This document shows positions 1-6,018 of a stretch of 7,872 nucleotides of DNA, one piece after another. Position 1 is the stretch's first letter. The number at the start of each line of letters is the position of its first letter. The position numbers and the translations under genes are program-made. The DNA is taken from NCBI GenBank assembly GCA_025964215.1, contig JAOPZG010000226.1:1-7872 (forward strand), written 5' to 3'. Below the pieces are notes generated by a model, which was not told the origin of the DNA, made no database searches, and saw only the letters and a program-made list of their open reading frames with translations. The stretch comes from Conexibacter sp. (lineage in GTDB: Bacteria; Actinomycetota; Thermoleophilia; Solirubrobacterales; Solirubrobacteraceae).

Positions 1-369
1 CGCGCCCGGGCCGCGCGGACCGCCGCCCTCCTCGCGCTCCTCCACGTGGACCCGCGCGAGCACCCCGCCGGGCAGCGCCAGCTGGTAGGCCGAGGCGGGG
101 ACCTGCGGCGCGGCCGCGTGCTCTGCCGCCTGCGGCGCCGGCGCCTCCACCACGCGCAGGTGGATCCGCTCCGCGCTCGCCTCCTCCACGCGCAGCCGCA
201 GGACCTGTCCCGCGACCACGTCGGCCGGCAGCTGCGCGCCGAGCTTCACCCCGGCCAGCGAGAGCGTCCGGCCGTCGAGCACGCGCGCGGTCAGGAAGGT
301 CCCGGGCGTCAGCGTGAGGTCCGGGAGCAGGCCGCGGAGCAGGACCAGGTTGACCGGGGCGGCTGCCAT
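1..369 (-). CDS. FliK-like flagellar protein, N-terminal part (runs off the window)
   Basis: The minus strand is open from an ATG at 369 down to base 1 (123 codons, no stop), so only the N-terminus is present. The protein begins MAAAPVNLVLLRGLLPDLTL, followed by a region (about residues 20-72) of alternating hydrophobic residues with the pattern PGTFLTARVLDGRTLSLAGV and LPADVVAGQVLRLRVEE. This looks like the small beta-barrel-like N-terminal region found in FliK-like hook-length-control or related hypothetical proteins next to flagellar genes. Residues 73-95 are Ala/Pro-rich, like a linker. The next stretch starts a second hydrophobic segment and then a Glu/Gly-rich one. The gene diverges from flgF, with 69 nt between the two starts. 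I see no good ribosome binding site before the ATG, and an upstream minus-strand ATG near 390 is out of frame. Family assignment is by pattern memory only. It could simply be an uncharacterised flagellum-linked protein. Confidence 0.6.
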   Translation of the reverse strand, partial: MAAAPVNLVLLRGLLPDLTLTPGTFLTARVLDGRTLSLAGVKLGAQLPADVVAGQVLRLRVEEASAERIHLRVVEAPAPQAAEHAAAPQVPASAYQLALPGGVLARVHVEEREEGGGPRGPGA

Positions 370-372
370 CGC

Positions 373-394
373 GCCGACAGGTTCGCATGTCGGC
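373..394. promoter_or_regulatory. Inverted repeat in the divergent intergenic region
   Basis: GCCGACA (373-379) and its exact reverse complement TGTCGGC (388-394) are separated by 8 nt. The dyad sits 4 bases before the minus-strand start codon and just upstream of the flgF promoter. This is a plausible position for a dimeric regulator's operator, or for an mRNA hairpin in the minus-strand leader. A 7-bp arm can occur by chance in GC-rich DNA. Confidence 0.35.
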
Positions 395-401
395 CAGCGG
401 C

Positions 402-429
402 CTCAAGTCGCCTGCGCCCCCGCCGACTC
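402..429 (+). promoter_or_regulatory. Sigma28 (FliA/WhiG-type) promoter candidate for flgF
   Basis: The sequence CTCAAGTCG (402-410), then 11 nt, then GCCGACTC (422-429) fits the sigma28 layout TAAA-N15-GCCGATAA: TCAA at 403-406, 15 nt, then GCCGACTC. It also fits, as I remember it, the CTCA-N15-17-GCCGAA pattern reported for actinobacterial FliA-type factors. The same 9-mer and spacing recur at 1175 before flgG. Transcription would be expected to start near 435-438, almost at the flgF ATG (439). Confidence 0.6.
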
Positions 430-438
430 TGGGGAGGT

Positions 439-1128
439 ATGGAACGTGGCCTCTACATCGCCGCCGCCGGCATGGTCGCCGAGCAGGTCCGCCAGGACCA
501 GATCGCCAACGACCTCGCGAACTCGGCGACGCCGGGCTACAAGTCCGACCAGTCCCAGCAGCGGTCGTTCTCCGACCTGCTGCTCCAGAACACCCAGACC
601 GGCGAGACCATCGGCAAGCTGGGGCAGGGCCCGCTGATCACCAAGCAGGTCACCGACCTCACGCCGGAGGCGCTCAAGGACACGGGCGAGCCGCTCGACC
701 TCGGCATCGCCGGGCCGGGCTACTTCGGCGTGCAGACCTCCAGCGGCGTCCGCTACACCCGCGACGGCTCGTTCAAGGCCGCCGCGAACGGGACGCTCAC
801 CGACCAGCTGGGCAACACCGTGCTGGGGACCGACCGCAAGCCGGTCAAGGTCAACGCCGACGGCACCGTCGACGCGGCGAAGGTCGGCGCCTTCGCGCTG
901 ACCGACGTCAAGAAGCAGGGCGACTCCCTCTTCACGGGGACGGCCGCGGGCACCGCCAAGGGCGAGGTCCAGTCCGGCTACCTCGAGGGCTCCGGCGTGG
1001 ACGCCGGACGCACGATGGTCGACATGATGGCGTCGCTGCGCGCCTTCGAGGCTGGCCAGAAGGCCATCCAGACCATCGACGGAACGCTGCAGCAGGCCGC
1101 CGGCCAAGTCGGCAGCCTCCCCGGCTGA
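439..1128 (+). CDS. flgF: Flagellar basal-body rod protein, FlgF/FlgG family
   Basis: This is a rod protein of 229 residues that is exported by the flagellar type III system and joins the axial rod between MS ring and hook. The N-terminus MERGLYIAAAGMVAEQVRQD, followed by IANDLANSATPGYKS (residues 22-36), is the canonical rod/hook N-terminal motif. The C-terminus has the matching YLEGSGVD...MVDMMASLRAFEAGQKAIQTID helix. N- and C-terminal helices pair to make the D0 core. At 229 residues it is slightly shorter than the usual 245-265. The reading frame stays open upstream to 46, but the ATG at 439 gives the family N-terminus. It is preceded by GGGGAGG (431-437) only 1 nt away, an unusually tight spacing. 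The N-terminal MERGLY favours FlgF over FlgG, and the next gene is the better FlgG. The gene appears to be separately promoted and is followed by a hairpin. Confidence 0.88.
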   Translation: MERGLYIAAAGMVAEQVRQDQIANDLANSATPGYKSDQSQQRSFSDLLLQNTQTGETIGKLGQGPLITKQVTDLTPEALKDTGEPLDLGIAGPGYFGVQTSSGVRYTRDGSFKAAANGTLTDQLGNTVLGTDRKPVKVNADGTVDAAKVGAFALTDVKKQGDSLFTGTAAGTAKGEVQSGYLEGSGVDAGRTMVDMMASLRAFEAGQKAIQTIDGTLQQAAGQVGSLPG

Positions 1129-1142
1129 TAACCAGCCCCGCG

Positions 1143-1160
1143 CCGTCCTCCCACGGACGG
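1143..1160 (+). terminator. Weak hairpin after flgF
   Basis: CCGTCC (1143-1148) and GGACGG (1155-1160) form a perfect 6-bp stem with a 6-nt loop 14 nt after the flgF stop. The following bases are only mildly T-rich, so as an intrinsic terminator this is weak. Its place between the flgF stop and the next promoter would suit a transcript end. Confidence 0.3.
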
Positions 1161-1174
1161 ATGTTCCTGCACTT

Positions 1175-1202
1175 CTCAAGTCGGTTCGGCCCTTGCCGAT
1201 CA
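1175..1202 (+). promoter_or_regulatory. Sigma28 (FliA/WhiG-type) promoter candidate for the flgG cluster
   Basis: CTCAAGTCG (1175-1183), 11 nt, then GCCGATCA (1195-1202) gives TCAA-N15-GCCGATCA, close to the sigma28 consensus TAAA-N15-GCCGATAA with 6 of 8 bases correct in the -10. The -35 9-mer is identical to that at 402, with the same spacing. A start near 1208-1211 would leave a leader of about 85 nt before flgG. The downstream genes to flagellin are so close together that this may drive the whole cluster. Confidence 0.68.
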
Positions 1203-1215
1203 CCTTGGAGGACAG

Positions 1216-1260
1216 AGGATCCCGACGGCTGGACCGCCCTTGGCGGAAGCTGGAGATCCT
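1216..1260 (+). promoter_or_regulatory. Structured leader of flgG mRNA
   Basis: Nested complementary segments could fold into one imperfect hairpin: AGGATC (1216-1221) with GATCCT (1255-1260), GCT (1228-1230) with AGC (1248-1250), and CCGCC (1234-1238) with GGCGG (1242-1246) around a CTT loop. Several GGA triplets lie in the bulges and flanks. This may be an RNA control element or only a spacer. Judged by eye, without energy calculation. Confidence 0.35.
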
Positions 1261-1293
1261 GATTTCCCTCCTTCCCAGGGGACCCGGCAAAAA

Positions 1294-2034
1294 GTGCTTG
1301 AAGGCATGTACACGGCGGCCGCCGGCATGGCGGCACAGCAGACCCGTCTCGACGCGGTCTCCAGCGATCTCGCGAACGTCGACACGACGGGCTACAAGTC
1401 CGCCCGCGTCGCCTTCCGCGACCTCGTGTACGACGACGCCCAGGGCTATGGCGCCGCGAAGGGCGTCACCATCGGCGCCGGTTCCGCCGCGACCTCGATC
1501 GGCCGCAGCACCGAGCAGGGCGCCCTCCAGGACACCGAGCGCTCGCTCGACGTCGCGCTGAGCGGTCAGGGCTTCATCCAGGTGAAGCTCAAGGACGGCA
1601 GCAAGGCGCTGACCCGCGACGGCAACCTCACGGCCGACTCCACCGGCCGCCTGCAGCTCCACACCGGCCAGCTCCTCGAGCCGCCGATCAAGCTGCCCGC
1701 CGGCGCCGACACGAGCCAGGTGAAGATCGGCGCCGACGGCGCCGTCTCCCTCAACAACGTCAAGCTCGGCCAGATCACGATGGTCGACGTCCCCGCCCCC
1801 GCGCAGCTCCAGGGCGGCCCGGACAACACCTACGTCGCGACGAAGGGCAGCGGCGCCGCCCGCGCCGCCGCGAAGTCCACCACCTTGTCGCAGGGCACGC
1901 TCGAGGCATCGAACGTCGACGAGGCCACGGCCATGACCGACATGATCGAGGCCCAGCGCGCGTTCCAGCTCGCCAGCAAGGCCATCACCACCCAGGACCA
2001 GATCCTCGAGATCGCCAACCAGGTGAAGAAGTGA
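1294..2034 (+). CDS. flgG: Flagellar basal-body distal rod protein FlgG
   Basis: This is the distal rod subunit, 246 residues. From GTG at 1294 it reads (M)LEGMYTAAAGMAAQQTRLDA, then SDLANVDTTGYKS (residues 24-36), the rod/hook D0 motif. The C-terminus has GTLEASNVDEATAMTDMIEA followed by QRAFQLASKAI and an amphipathic helix to the end, a close match to the FlgG signature (LEASNV...MI..QRA...SKAI). The frame is open upstream to 1240, but the preceding residues do not look like the family. GTG 1294 is supported by AGGGGA at 1277-1282. The in-frame ATG at 1306 would cut the conserved N-terminus. It is at the short end of the family (usually about 260). It overlaps the next gene by 1 nt (TGATG) and is the first gene after the second sigma28-type promoter. 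Confidence 0.9.
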   Translation: MLEGMYTAAAGMAAQQTRLDAVSSDLANVDTTGYKSARVAFRDLVYDDAQGYGAAKGVTIGAGSAATSIGRSTEQGALQDTERSLDVALSGQGFIQVKLKDGSKALTRDGNLTADSTGRLQLHTGQLLEPPIKLPAGADTSQVKIGADGAVSLNNVKLGQITMVDVPAPAQLQGGPDNTYVATKGSGAARAAAKSTTLSQGTLEASNVDEATAMTDMIEAQRAFQLASKAITTQDQILEIANQVKK

Positions 2035-2339
2035 TGAGCACGCTCCCGCCCGTCGACAACGCGACGCTGCCCGCCGACGTCCGCGCCGGCACCAAGTCCG
2101 ACCAGGACAACTACAAGGCGGCGCTGCAGTTCGAGCGCCAGCTCGTCGAGCAGCTCACGCAGTCGATGGCTGACACCACCAAGGCCGAGGAGGGCTCGGA
2201 CTCCGACGACGGCTCGTCGGCGGCGACCGACTCCTACAAGCAGATGCTGCCCGGCGTCATGGCCGACTCCATCATGTCGGCCGGCGGCCTCGGCCTCGCG
2301 CGCTCCATCGCGCAGAACCTGAAGGGGACGGGCAAGTGA
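2034..2339 (+). CDS. flgJ: Rod-binding protein, FlgJ N-terminal domain only
   Basis: A small protein of 101 residues. It has a central helix YKAALQFERQLVEQLTQSMA (27-46), then an acidic Ser/Asp-rich loop (50-66), then YKQMLPGVMADSIMSAGGLG followed by LARSIAQNL (68-96). The FE..L..QL..SM and GGLGLA elements are the hallmarks of the rod-binding domain of FlgJ, which acts as rod cap or scaffold in the periplasm. The muramidase domain of proteobacterial FlgJ is absent, as in many Gram-positive and single-domain forms. The ATG at 2034 is preferred because AGGTGA (2021-2026) is well placed. A GTG at 2031 is possible. It overlaps flgG by 1 nt and flgN by 4 nt (GTGA), which indicates translational coupling. 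Confidence 0.8.
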   Translation: MSTLPPVDNATLPADVRAGTKSDQDNYKAALQFERQLVEQLTQSMADTTKAEEGSDSDDGSSAATDSYKQMLPGVMADSIMSAGGLGLARSIAQNLKGTGK

Positions 2340-2893
2340 GCACCGCCCTGGCCCCCGCGGCCCCCACCGTCTTCGGCTCCGACGTCCTGCGCCACCTCGA
2401 CGCGCAGATCGCCTCCGCCCGCCGGCTGCTCGACGCCGTCCTGCGCCAGGGCGCCGCGATCCGCGTCCGCGACGTCGACTCGGTCCTGGCCCGCCTCGGC
2501 GAGATGCAGGCCGAGATGGAGCGCCGCTCCACGCTCGAGCGCGACCGCGTCCGGATCCTCACCCAGGCCGGCGGCGGGCTCAACATCCCCGCCCACACCG
2601 TCACGCTCGAGGCGCTCGCCCAGCTGCTCAACCCGCACGAGGCCGTCGCCGCCAAGGAGCGCAGCGCCCAGCTGCGCGGCCTGCTCGCCGAGGTCCAGCG
2701 CGAGCACGTCGTCAACCGCGCCCTCATGCGCCAGGAGCTCGCGTTCCTCTCGCACCTGACCCGCCAGCTCGGCGTGGACGGCGAGGACGTCGGCTACCGG
2801 CCGCCCAGCGAGCCGGGCGCCACGATGCGCGCCACCCTCGACCCGTCGGCCCAGCCGGTGCGGATCCGCCGCGCGCTGGACCTCGAGGCGTAG
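2336..2893 (+). CDS. flgN: FlgN-type flagellar export chaperone
   Basis: A protein of 185 residues, mostly helical, with no signal or membrane segment. Residues about 17-75 and 90-140 are long amphipathic helices rich in Leu, Arg, Glu and Gln (for example LDAQIASARRLLDAVLRQGA), as in the antiparallel helical FlgN family. FlgN keeps FlgK and FlgL unfolded and delivers them to the export gate, and both client genes follow directly. The C-terminal 40 residues are Pro/Arg-rich and may hold the client-release tail. GTG start in the GTGA overlap with the previous stop, with AGGGGA at 2323-2328 upstream. Sequence identity to known FlgN is expected to be low, so the call rests on size, helical pattern and position. 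Confidence 0.72.
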   Translation: MSTALAPAAPTVFGSDVLRHLDAQIASARRLLDAVLRQGAAIRVRDVDSVLARLGEMQAEMERRSTLERDRVRILTQAGGGLNIPAHTVTLEALAQLLNPHEAVAAKERSAQLRGLLAEVQREHVVNRALMRQELAFLSHLTRQLGVDGEDVGYRPPSEPGATMRATLDPSAQPVRIRRALDLEA

Positions 2894-2896
2894 GCC

Positions 2897-4234
2897 ATGA
2901 CGATCCCCGCCTTCACCGGACTCCAGACCGCGCTGCGCGGCGTCCAGGCCCAGCAGGCCGCGCTCGACGTCATCGCGCACAACATCGCGAACGTCGAGAC
3001 CCCCGGCTACAGCCGCCAGGAGGCCGTCTTCGGCGCCTCCGCGCCGCTGCGCATCGACGGCACCAAGCAGGACGGCACGAGCGCGCAGCTCGGCACCGGC
3101 GTCGACGTCATCACCTACCGCCGCCTGCGCGACGACTTCCTCGACCTCCAGTACCGCGCGCAGAGCATGACCGCGGGCCAGTCCGACGTCACGACCAAGC
3201 GCCTCGGCGTCGTGCAGTCCGACCTCGCCTCGGGCTCCAAGAGCGACATGGGCACGCTGCTCGACAACTTCTGGACCTCGTGGGACACGCTCGCCGCGAA
3301 CCCGACGAGCACGGACGCGAAGGCCGCCGTCGTCGGAGCCGCGCAGACGCTCGCCCAGCGCTTCGGCACGCTCGACTCCGACATCGCCTCGGCCGGCACG
3401 CAGGCCACCGCCGCGGTGAGCGACCTGCTGAGCGACCAGGGCCCGATCAAGCCGATCGCCACCGAGCTCGCCTCGCTCAACGACCAGATCAACCGCGCGC
3501 AGGGCGCGGGCGTCGCGCCCAACGACCTGCTCGACCGCCGCGACCTGCTGCTCGACCAGCTCTCCGCGTACGGCCAGGTCTCGGTCACGCCGGACCCGAC
3601 GCTCGACGCCGCCGGCAAGCCCGCCTACCCGGGCATGATCCAGGTCTCCTTCGGCGGCGCCTCCACCCCGCTGGTCTCGCAGACCACGGCGACGATGCCG
3701 ACGACCGCGACGCTGTCGGCCACGCCCGGCGGCCAGCTCGGCGGGCTCATGGACGTCGCGGCCAAGGTCGACGGCTACCGCGCGACGCTCGCGACGATGG
3801 CCTCCTCGCTGATCACCACGGTCAACTCGGCTTCCTCCACCCCGATCTTCTCCGGCACCGGCGCGAACGACATCGCCGTCGTCGCCACCTCGGCCTCGGT
3901 CAGCGCCGGCGTCGCCGGCGGCGCGGCGTCCGACAACAGCGTCGCCCTCGCCATCCGCGCCCTGCGCGGCGGCGCCGTCGACACCGCCTACTCGGGCCTC
4001 GTGCGCCAGATCGGCTCCGACGTCCAGACCGCGAACAGCTCCAACACGACCGCCAACAGCGTGCTGACCTCGATCACCGCGCAGCGCCAGTCGGTCTCCG
4101 GCGTCTCGATGGACGAGGAGATGTCCAACATGATCCGCTTCCAGCGCGGCTACCAGGCCGCCGCGCGCGCGCTGACGACGATGGACGACCTCCTCAACAC
4201 CCTGATCAACTCGACCGGGCGAGCGGGGCTCTAA
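2897..4234 (+). CDS. flgK: Flagellar hook-associated protein FlgK (HAP1)
   Basis: A hook-filament junction protein of 445 residues, secreted by the flagellar export apparatus. The N-terminus has FTGLQTALRGVQAQQAALDV followed by IAHNIANVETPGYSRQ (26-41), the rod/hook/HAP motif in its FlgK form (N-T-PGYSRQ). The middle contains helices and LFDNFW-like LLDNFWTSWDTLAANP (about 119-134), typical of FlgK. The C-terminus has SGVSMDEEMSNMIRFQRGYQ followed by AAARALTTMDDLLNTLIN, the FlgK signature. The length is near the short end of the family (about 450-650), which suggests a small variable domain. It starts 3 nt after the flgN stop, with GAGG at 2885-2888 as ribosome binding site. FlgL follows after 3 nt. 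Confidence 0.95.
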   Translation: MTIPAFTGLQTALRGVQAQQAALDVIAHNIANVETPGYSRQEAVFGASAPLRIDGTKQDGTSAQLGTGVDVITYRRLRDDFLDLQYRAQSMTAGQSDVTTKRLGVVQSDLASGSKSDMGTLLDNFWTSWDTLAANPTSTDAKAAVVGAAQTLAQRFGTLDSDIASAGTQATAAVSDLLSDQGPIKPIATELASLNDQINRAQGAGVAPNDLLDRRDLLLDQLSAYGQVSVTPDPTLDAAGKPAYPGMIQVSFGGASTPLVSQTTATMPTTATLSATPGGQLGGLMDVAAKVDGYRATLATMASSLITTVNSASSTPIFSGTGANDIAVVATSASVSAGVAGGAASDNSVALAIRALRGGAVDTAYSGLVRQIGSDVQTANSSNTTANSVLTSITAQRQSVSGVSMDEEMSNMIRFQRGYQAAARALTTMDDLLNTLINSTGRAGL

Positions 4235-4237
4235 GCC

Positions 4238-5194
4238 ATGCGCATCACCAACAACATGGTCAGCGACCGCGTGATCGCCGATCTCCAGGCGCGCTACGCG
4301 GCGATGGCCGACACGCAGCTGCAGATCTCGACGGGCAAGCGCGTCAACCAGCCCTCCGACGACCCGACCGCGGCCGCGCAGGAGCGCCTGAAGACCTCCG
4401 AGCTCTCGGGGATCAAGGCGAGCCAGAGCTCCGTCAACAGCGCCCAGACCGCGCTGAACTCCTCCGAGACCGCGCTGGAAGGCGTGCGCTCGGTGCTCTC
4501 GCGCGCCAACGAGCTGGCCCTCTCGGCCGGCAACGGCACGCTGAGCCAGGACAACCGCAATGCGATCGCCGACGAGATCGACCAGCTCATCAAGTCCGCC
4601 AAGGACTCCATGAACACGAAGGTCGGCAACTCCTACATCTTCTCGGGCACCAAGTCCGACACCGCGCCCTACGCCGACGCGACGGGCGACACGTTCCAGG
4701 GCGACGACAACGCGCTGCTGCGCGACGGCGGCGCGGGCGTCGTCCTCCAGAACAACCCCTCCTTCGTGCCGGTCAACGGCACGCCCGCCGGCGCCTCGAC
4801 CCCGCTCACCGCCGGGTCGATCCTCGGCGGCGGCTCGGCCTCGGGCGACGGGCGCGTGCTCGACACGCTGACCCAGCTCTCGGCCCACCTGCGCAGCGGC
4901 ACGACCGCCGACATGCAGGCCATCCAGTCCTCCGACCTCAAGGCGATCGCGGCCAACCAGACCGCCGTGAGCTCCGCGGTCTCGGCCATCGGCGCGATGA
5001 GCAACCGCGCCGACGCGGCCCTGAGCCGGCTCACCGACCTCGAGGACACAGCCACCCAGAGCATCGACGACCTCACGGGCGTCGACCTGGCCAAGGCCAT
5101 CACCGACTACTCCGCCCAGTCTGCCGCCTATCAGGCCTCCCTGAAGGTCGGCGCGCAGATCATCCAGCCGTCCCTACTCCAGTTCCTCTCATGA
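4238..5194 (+). CDS. flgL: Flagellar hook-associated protein FlgL (HAP3)
   Basis: The second junction protein, 318 residues, between FlgK and the filament. The N-terminus MRITNNMVSDRVIADLQARY followed by LQISTGKRVNQPSDDPTAA (28-46) is the FlgL/flagellin D0-D1 pattern, with the NQPSDDP element specific to FlgL. A long helical region to about 125 ends in the KVGNSYIFSG motif (about 129-138), also typical of FlgL. The central region (about 140-205) is Gly/Asp-rich and probably surface-exposed. The C-terminus has LTDLEDTATQSIDDLTGVDL and AITDYSAQSAAYQASLKVGA, then the terminal LLQFLS. Start 3 nt after flgK. Its stop overlaps an in-frame fliW ATG by 4 nt. It carries no bound-ligand or enzyme motif. 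Confidence 0.95.
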   Translation: MRITNNMVSDRVIADLQARYAAMADTQLQISTGKRVNQPSDDPTAAAQERLKTSELSGIKASQSSVNSAQTALNSSETALEGVRSVLSRANELALSAGNGTLSQDNRNAIADEIDQLIKSAKDSMNTKVGNSYIFSGTKSDTAPYADATGDTFQGDDNALLRDGGAGVVLQNNPSFVPVNGTPAGASTPLTAGSILGGGSASGDGRVLDTLTQLSAHLRSGTTADMQAIQSSDLKAIAANQTAVSSAVSAIGAMSNRADAALSRLTDLEDTATQSIDDLTGVDLAKAITDYSAQSAAYQASLKVGAQIIQPSLLQFLS

Positions 5195-5235
5195 GCGATG
5201 GACTGAACAACCCCAACAATGGAGGCGACTTCCAG

Positions 5236-5688
5236 ATGGCAGTGACGCTCCAGTCGAGCCGCTTCGGGGAGCTTCAGATCCCCGCTGAGGCCGTGCTCGA
5301 CTTCCCCAACGGACTGATCGGCCTCGGTGGCCGCCGGTTCGCGCTTCTCGCCCGCAGCGACGAGAGCGCGTTCGTCTGGCTCCACTCGATGGACGATCCC
5401 GAGCTCGCGGTGCCCGTGACGAACCCCTGGCGGTTCTTCGAGGGCTACGAGCTCGAGCTGGCCGACGACGAGGCCGAGCGCATCGGGGTCCGCACCCCCG
5501 AGGACGCCTCGGTGTACGTCACGGTCCGCTCGGCCGCGGCCCTCGAGGACTTCTGCGCGAACCTCCGTGCGCCGATCCTCGTCGTGGGCAACTCCGGGCA
5601 CCAGGTGATCAACCAGGCGCCCGACGCACCTGTCCGCGCGCCGCTCTTCGCCGGGCTCCAGGAGGAGCCGTCGACGAAGGCCGCTTAA
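5236..5688 (+). CDS. fliW: FliW flagellar assembly factor
   Basis: FliW is a cytoplasmic regulator that binds either flagellin or CsrA. When bound to CsrA it stops CsrA from repressing flagellin translation. The chosen start (150 residues) begins MAVTLQSSRFGELQI, with the family's DFPNGLIGLGGRRFALL (about 22-39), FVWLHSMDDPELAVPVTNP (47-65) and NLRAPILVVGNSGHQVI near the C-terminus. These correspond to the FliW patterns FP.G...L..F.LL, W..S..D...A..V..P and N..API....G.Q. The ATG at 5236 has GGAGG at 5221-5225. An upstream in-frame ATG at 5191 overlaps the flgL stop by 4 nt and would add 15 unconserved residues (MSDGLNNPNNGGDFQ), so it remains possible by coupling. Neighbours flgL and csrA match the conserved order. 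Confidence 0.9.
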   Translation: MAVTLQSSRFGELQIPAEAVLDFPNGLIGLGGRRFALLARSDESAFVWLHSMDDPELAVPVTNPWRFFEGYELELADDEAERIGVRTPEDASVYVTVRSAAALEDFCANLRAPILVVGNSGHQVINQAPDAPVRAPLFAGLQEEPSTKAA

Positions 5689-5718
5689 CCGCACCGGTAC
5701 GCTCGGAACCCCTGACCC

Positions 5719-5737
5719 GGAATCCAAGGAGGAATCC
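5719..5737 (+). repeat. Direct repeat around the csrA ribosome binding site
   Basis: GGAATCC occurs at 5719-5725 and again at 5731-5737, with AAGGA between (5726-5730). The ribosome binding site AAGGAGG (5726-5732) lies across the junction. GGA cores at 5719, 5728 and 5731 could be CsrA contacts for self-control. Short, and possibly chance. Confidence 0.3.
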
Positions 5738-5742
5738 CTCTC

Positions 5743-5976
5743 ATGCTCATCATCACCCGCCGCCCCGGCGAGAAGATCATGGTCGGCGACGACGTCGTGG
5801 TCGAAGTGATCGAGGTCAGCGGCTCCAGCGTGCGCATCGGCATCGCCGCCCCGAAGTCCATCCCGGTCTACCGGGAGGAGATCTGGGCGGCAGTCCAGGC
5901 GGAGAACCGCGCCGCCGCAGCGTCAGACGTCGCCCAGCTTCCGGACGACGTCCCGGCGCCCACCAAGAAGTCCTAG
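5743..5976 (+). CDS. csrA: CsrA carbon storage/flagellin translational regulator
   Basis: A dimeric RNA-binding protein of 77 residues that binds GGA motifs in mRNA leaders. It begins [20 protein letters not shown], then [20 protein letters not shown] and PVYREEIW, a straight match to CsrA. Arg44, the key RNA-contacting residue, is present. Leu4 of E. coli CsrA is Ile here. Strands 1-5 end near residue 47, followed by helix [18 protein letters not shown] and an acidic Pro-rich tail, so it is about 16 residues longer than E. coli CsrA and similar to the 74-residue Bacillus protein, whose tail region contacts FliW. Ribosome binding site AAGGAGG lies at 5726-5732. It stands between fliW and flagellin, the order seen in B. 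subtilis, and is the likely repressor of the gene downstream. Confidence 0.96.
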   Translation: MLIITRRPGEKIMVGDDVVVEVIEVSGSSVRIGIAAPKSIPVYREEIWAAVQAENRAAAASDVAQLPDDVPAPTKKS

Positions 5977-5993
5977 CGCTCACTCACCGCTAG
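5973..5993 (+). other. Stem-loop across the csrA stop codon
   Basis: CTAGCG (5973-5978) is followed after 9 nt by its reverse complement CGCTAG (5988-5993). It contains the csrA stop (5974-5976) and lies at the head of the csrA-fliC gap. There is no T-tract, so it is not a typical terminator. It could be an RNA-processing or stability element between csrA and flagellin. Confidence 0.35.
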
Positions 5994-6018
5994 CTCCCTC
6001 TCAGCACACCTTCCCTCC

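Noticed and set aside
46..438. Upstream extension of the flgF frame
   Set aside because: The residues are Arg-rich and lack rod-protein character. The minus strand encodes a better protein over 1-369, and the family N-terminus begins at 439.
403..1662. A 419-codon minus-strand open frame opposite flgF and flgG
   Set aside because: Composition is that of an antisense shadow, and both plus-strand genes are secure family members.
2234..4888. An 884-codon open frame on the minus strand
   Set aside because: It lies opposite flgJ, flgN, flgK and flgL, and its product is a low-complexity Arg/Gly/Asp/Val-rich sequence, typical of the antisense frame of GC-rich genes.
3280..5190. Upstream extension of the fliW frame through flgK and flgL
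   Set aside because: The translated sequence is Arg/Pro/Ala-rich noise, and FliW-like residues begin only near 5236.
5689..5742. TACGCT (5698-5703) as a -10 box for csrA
   Set aside because: No credible -35 at the right distance and no match to the sigma28 pattern.
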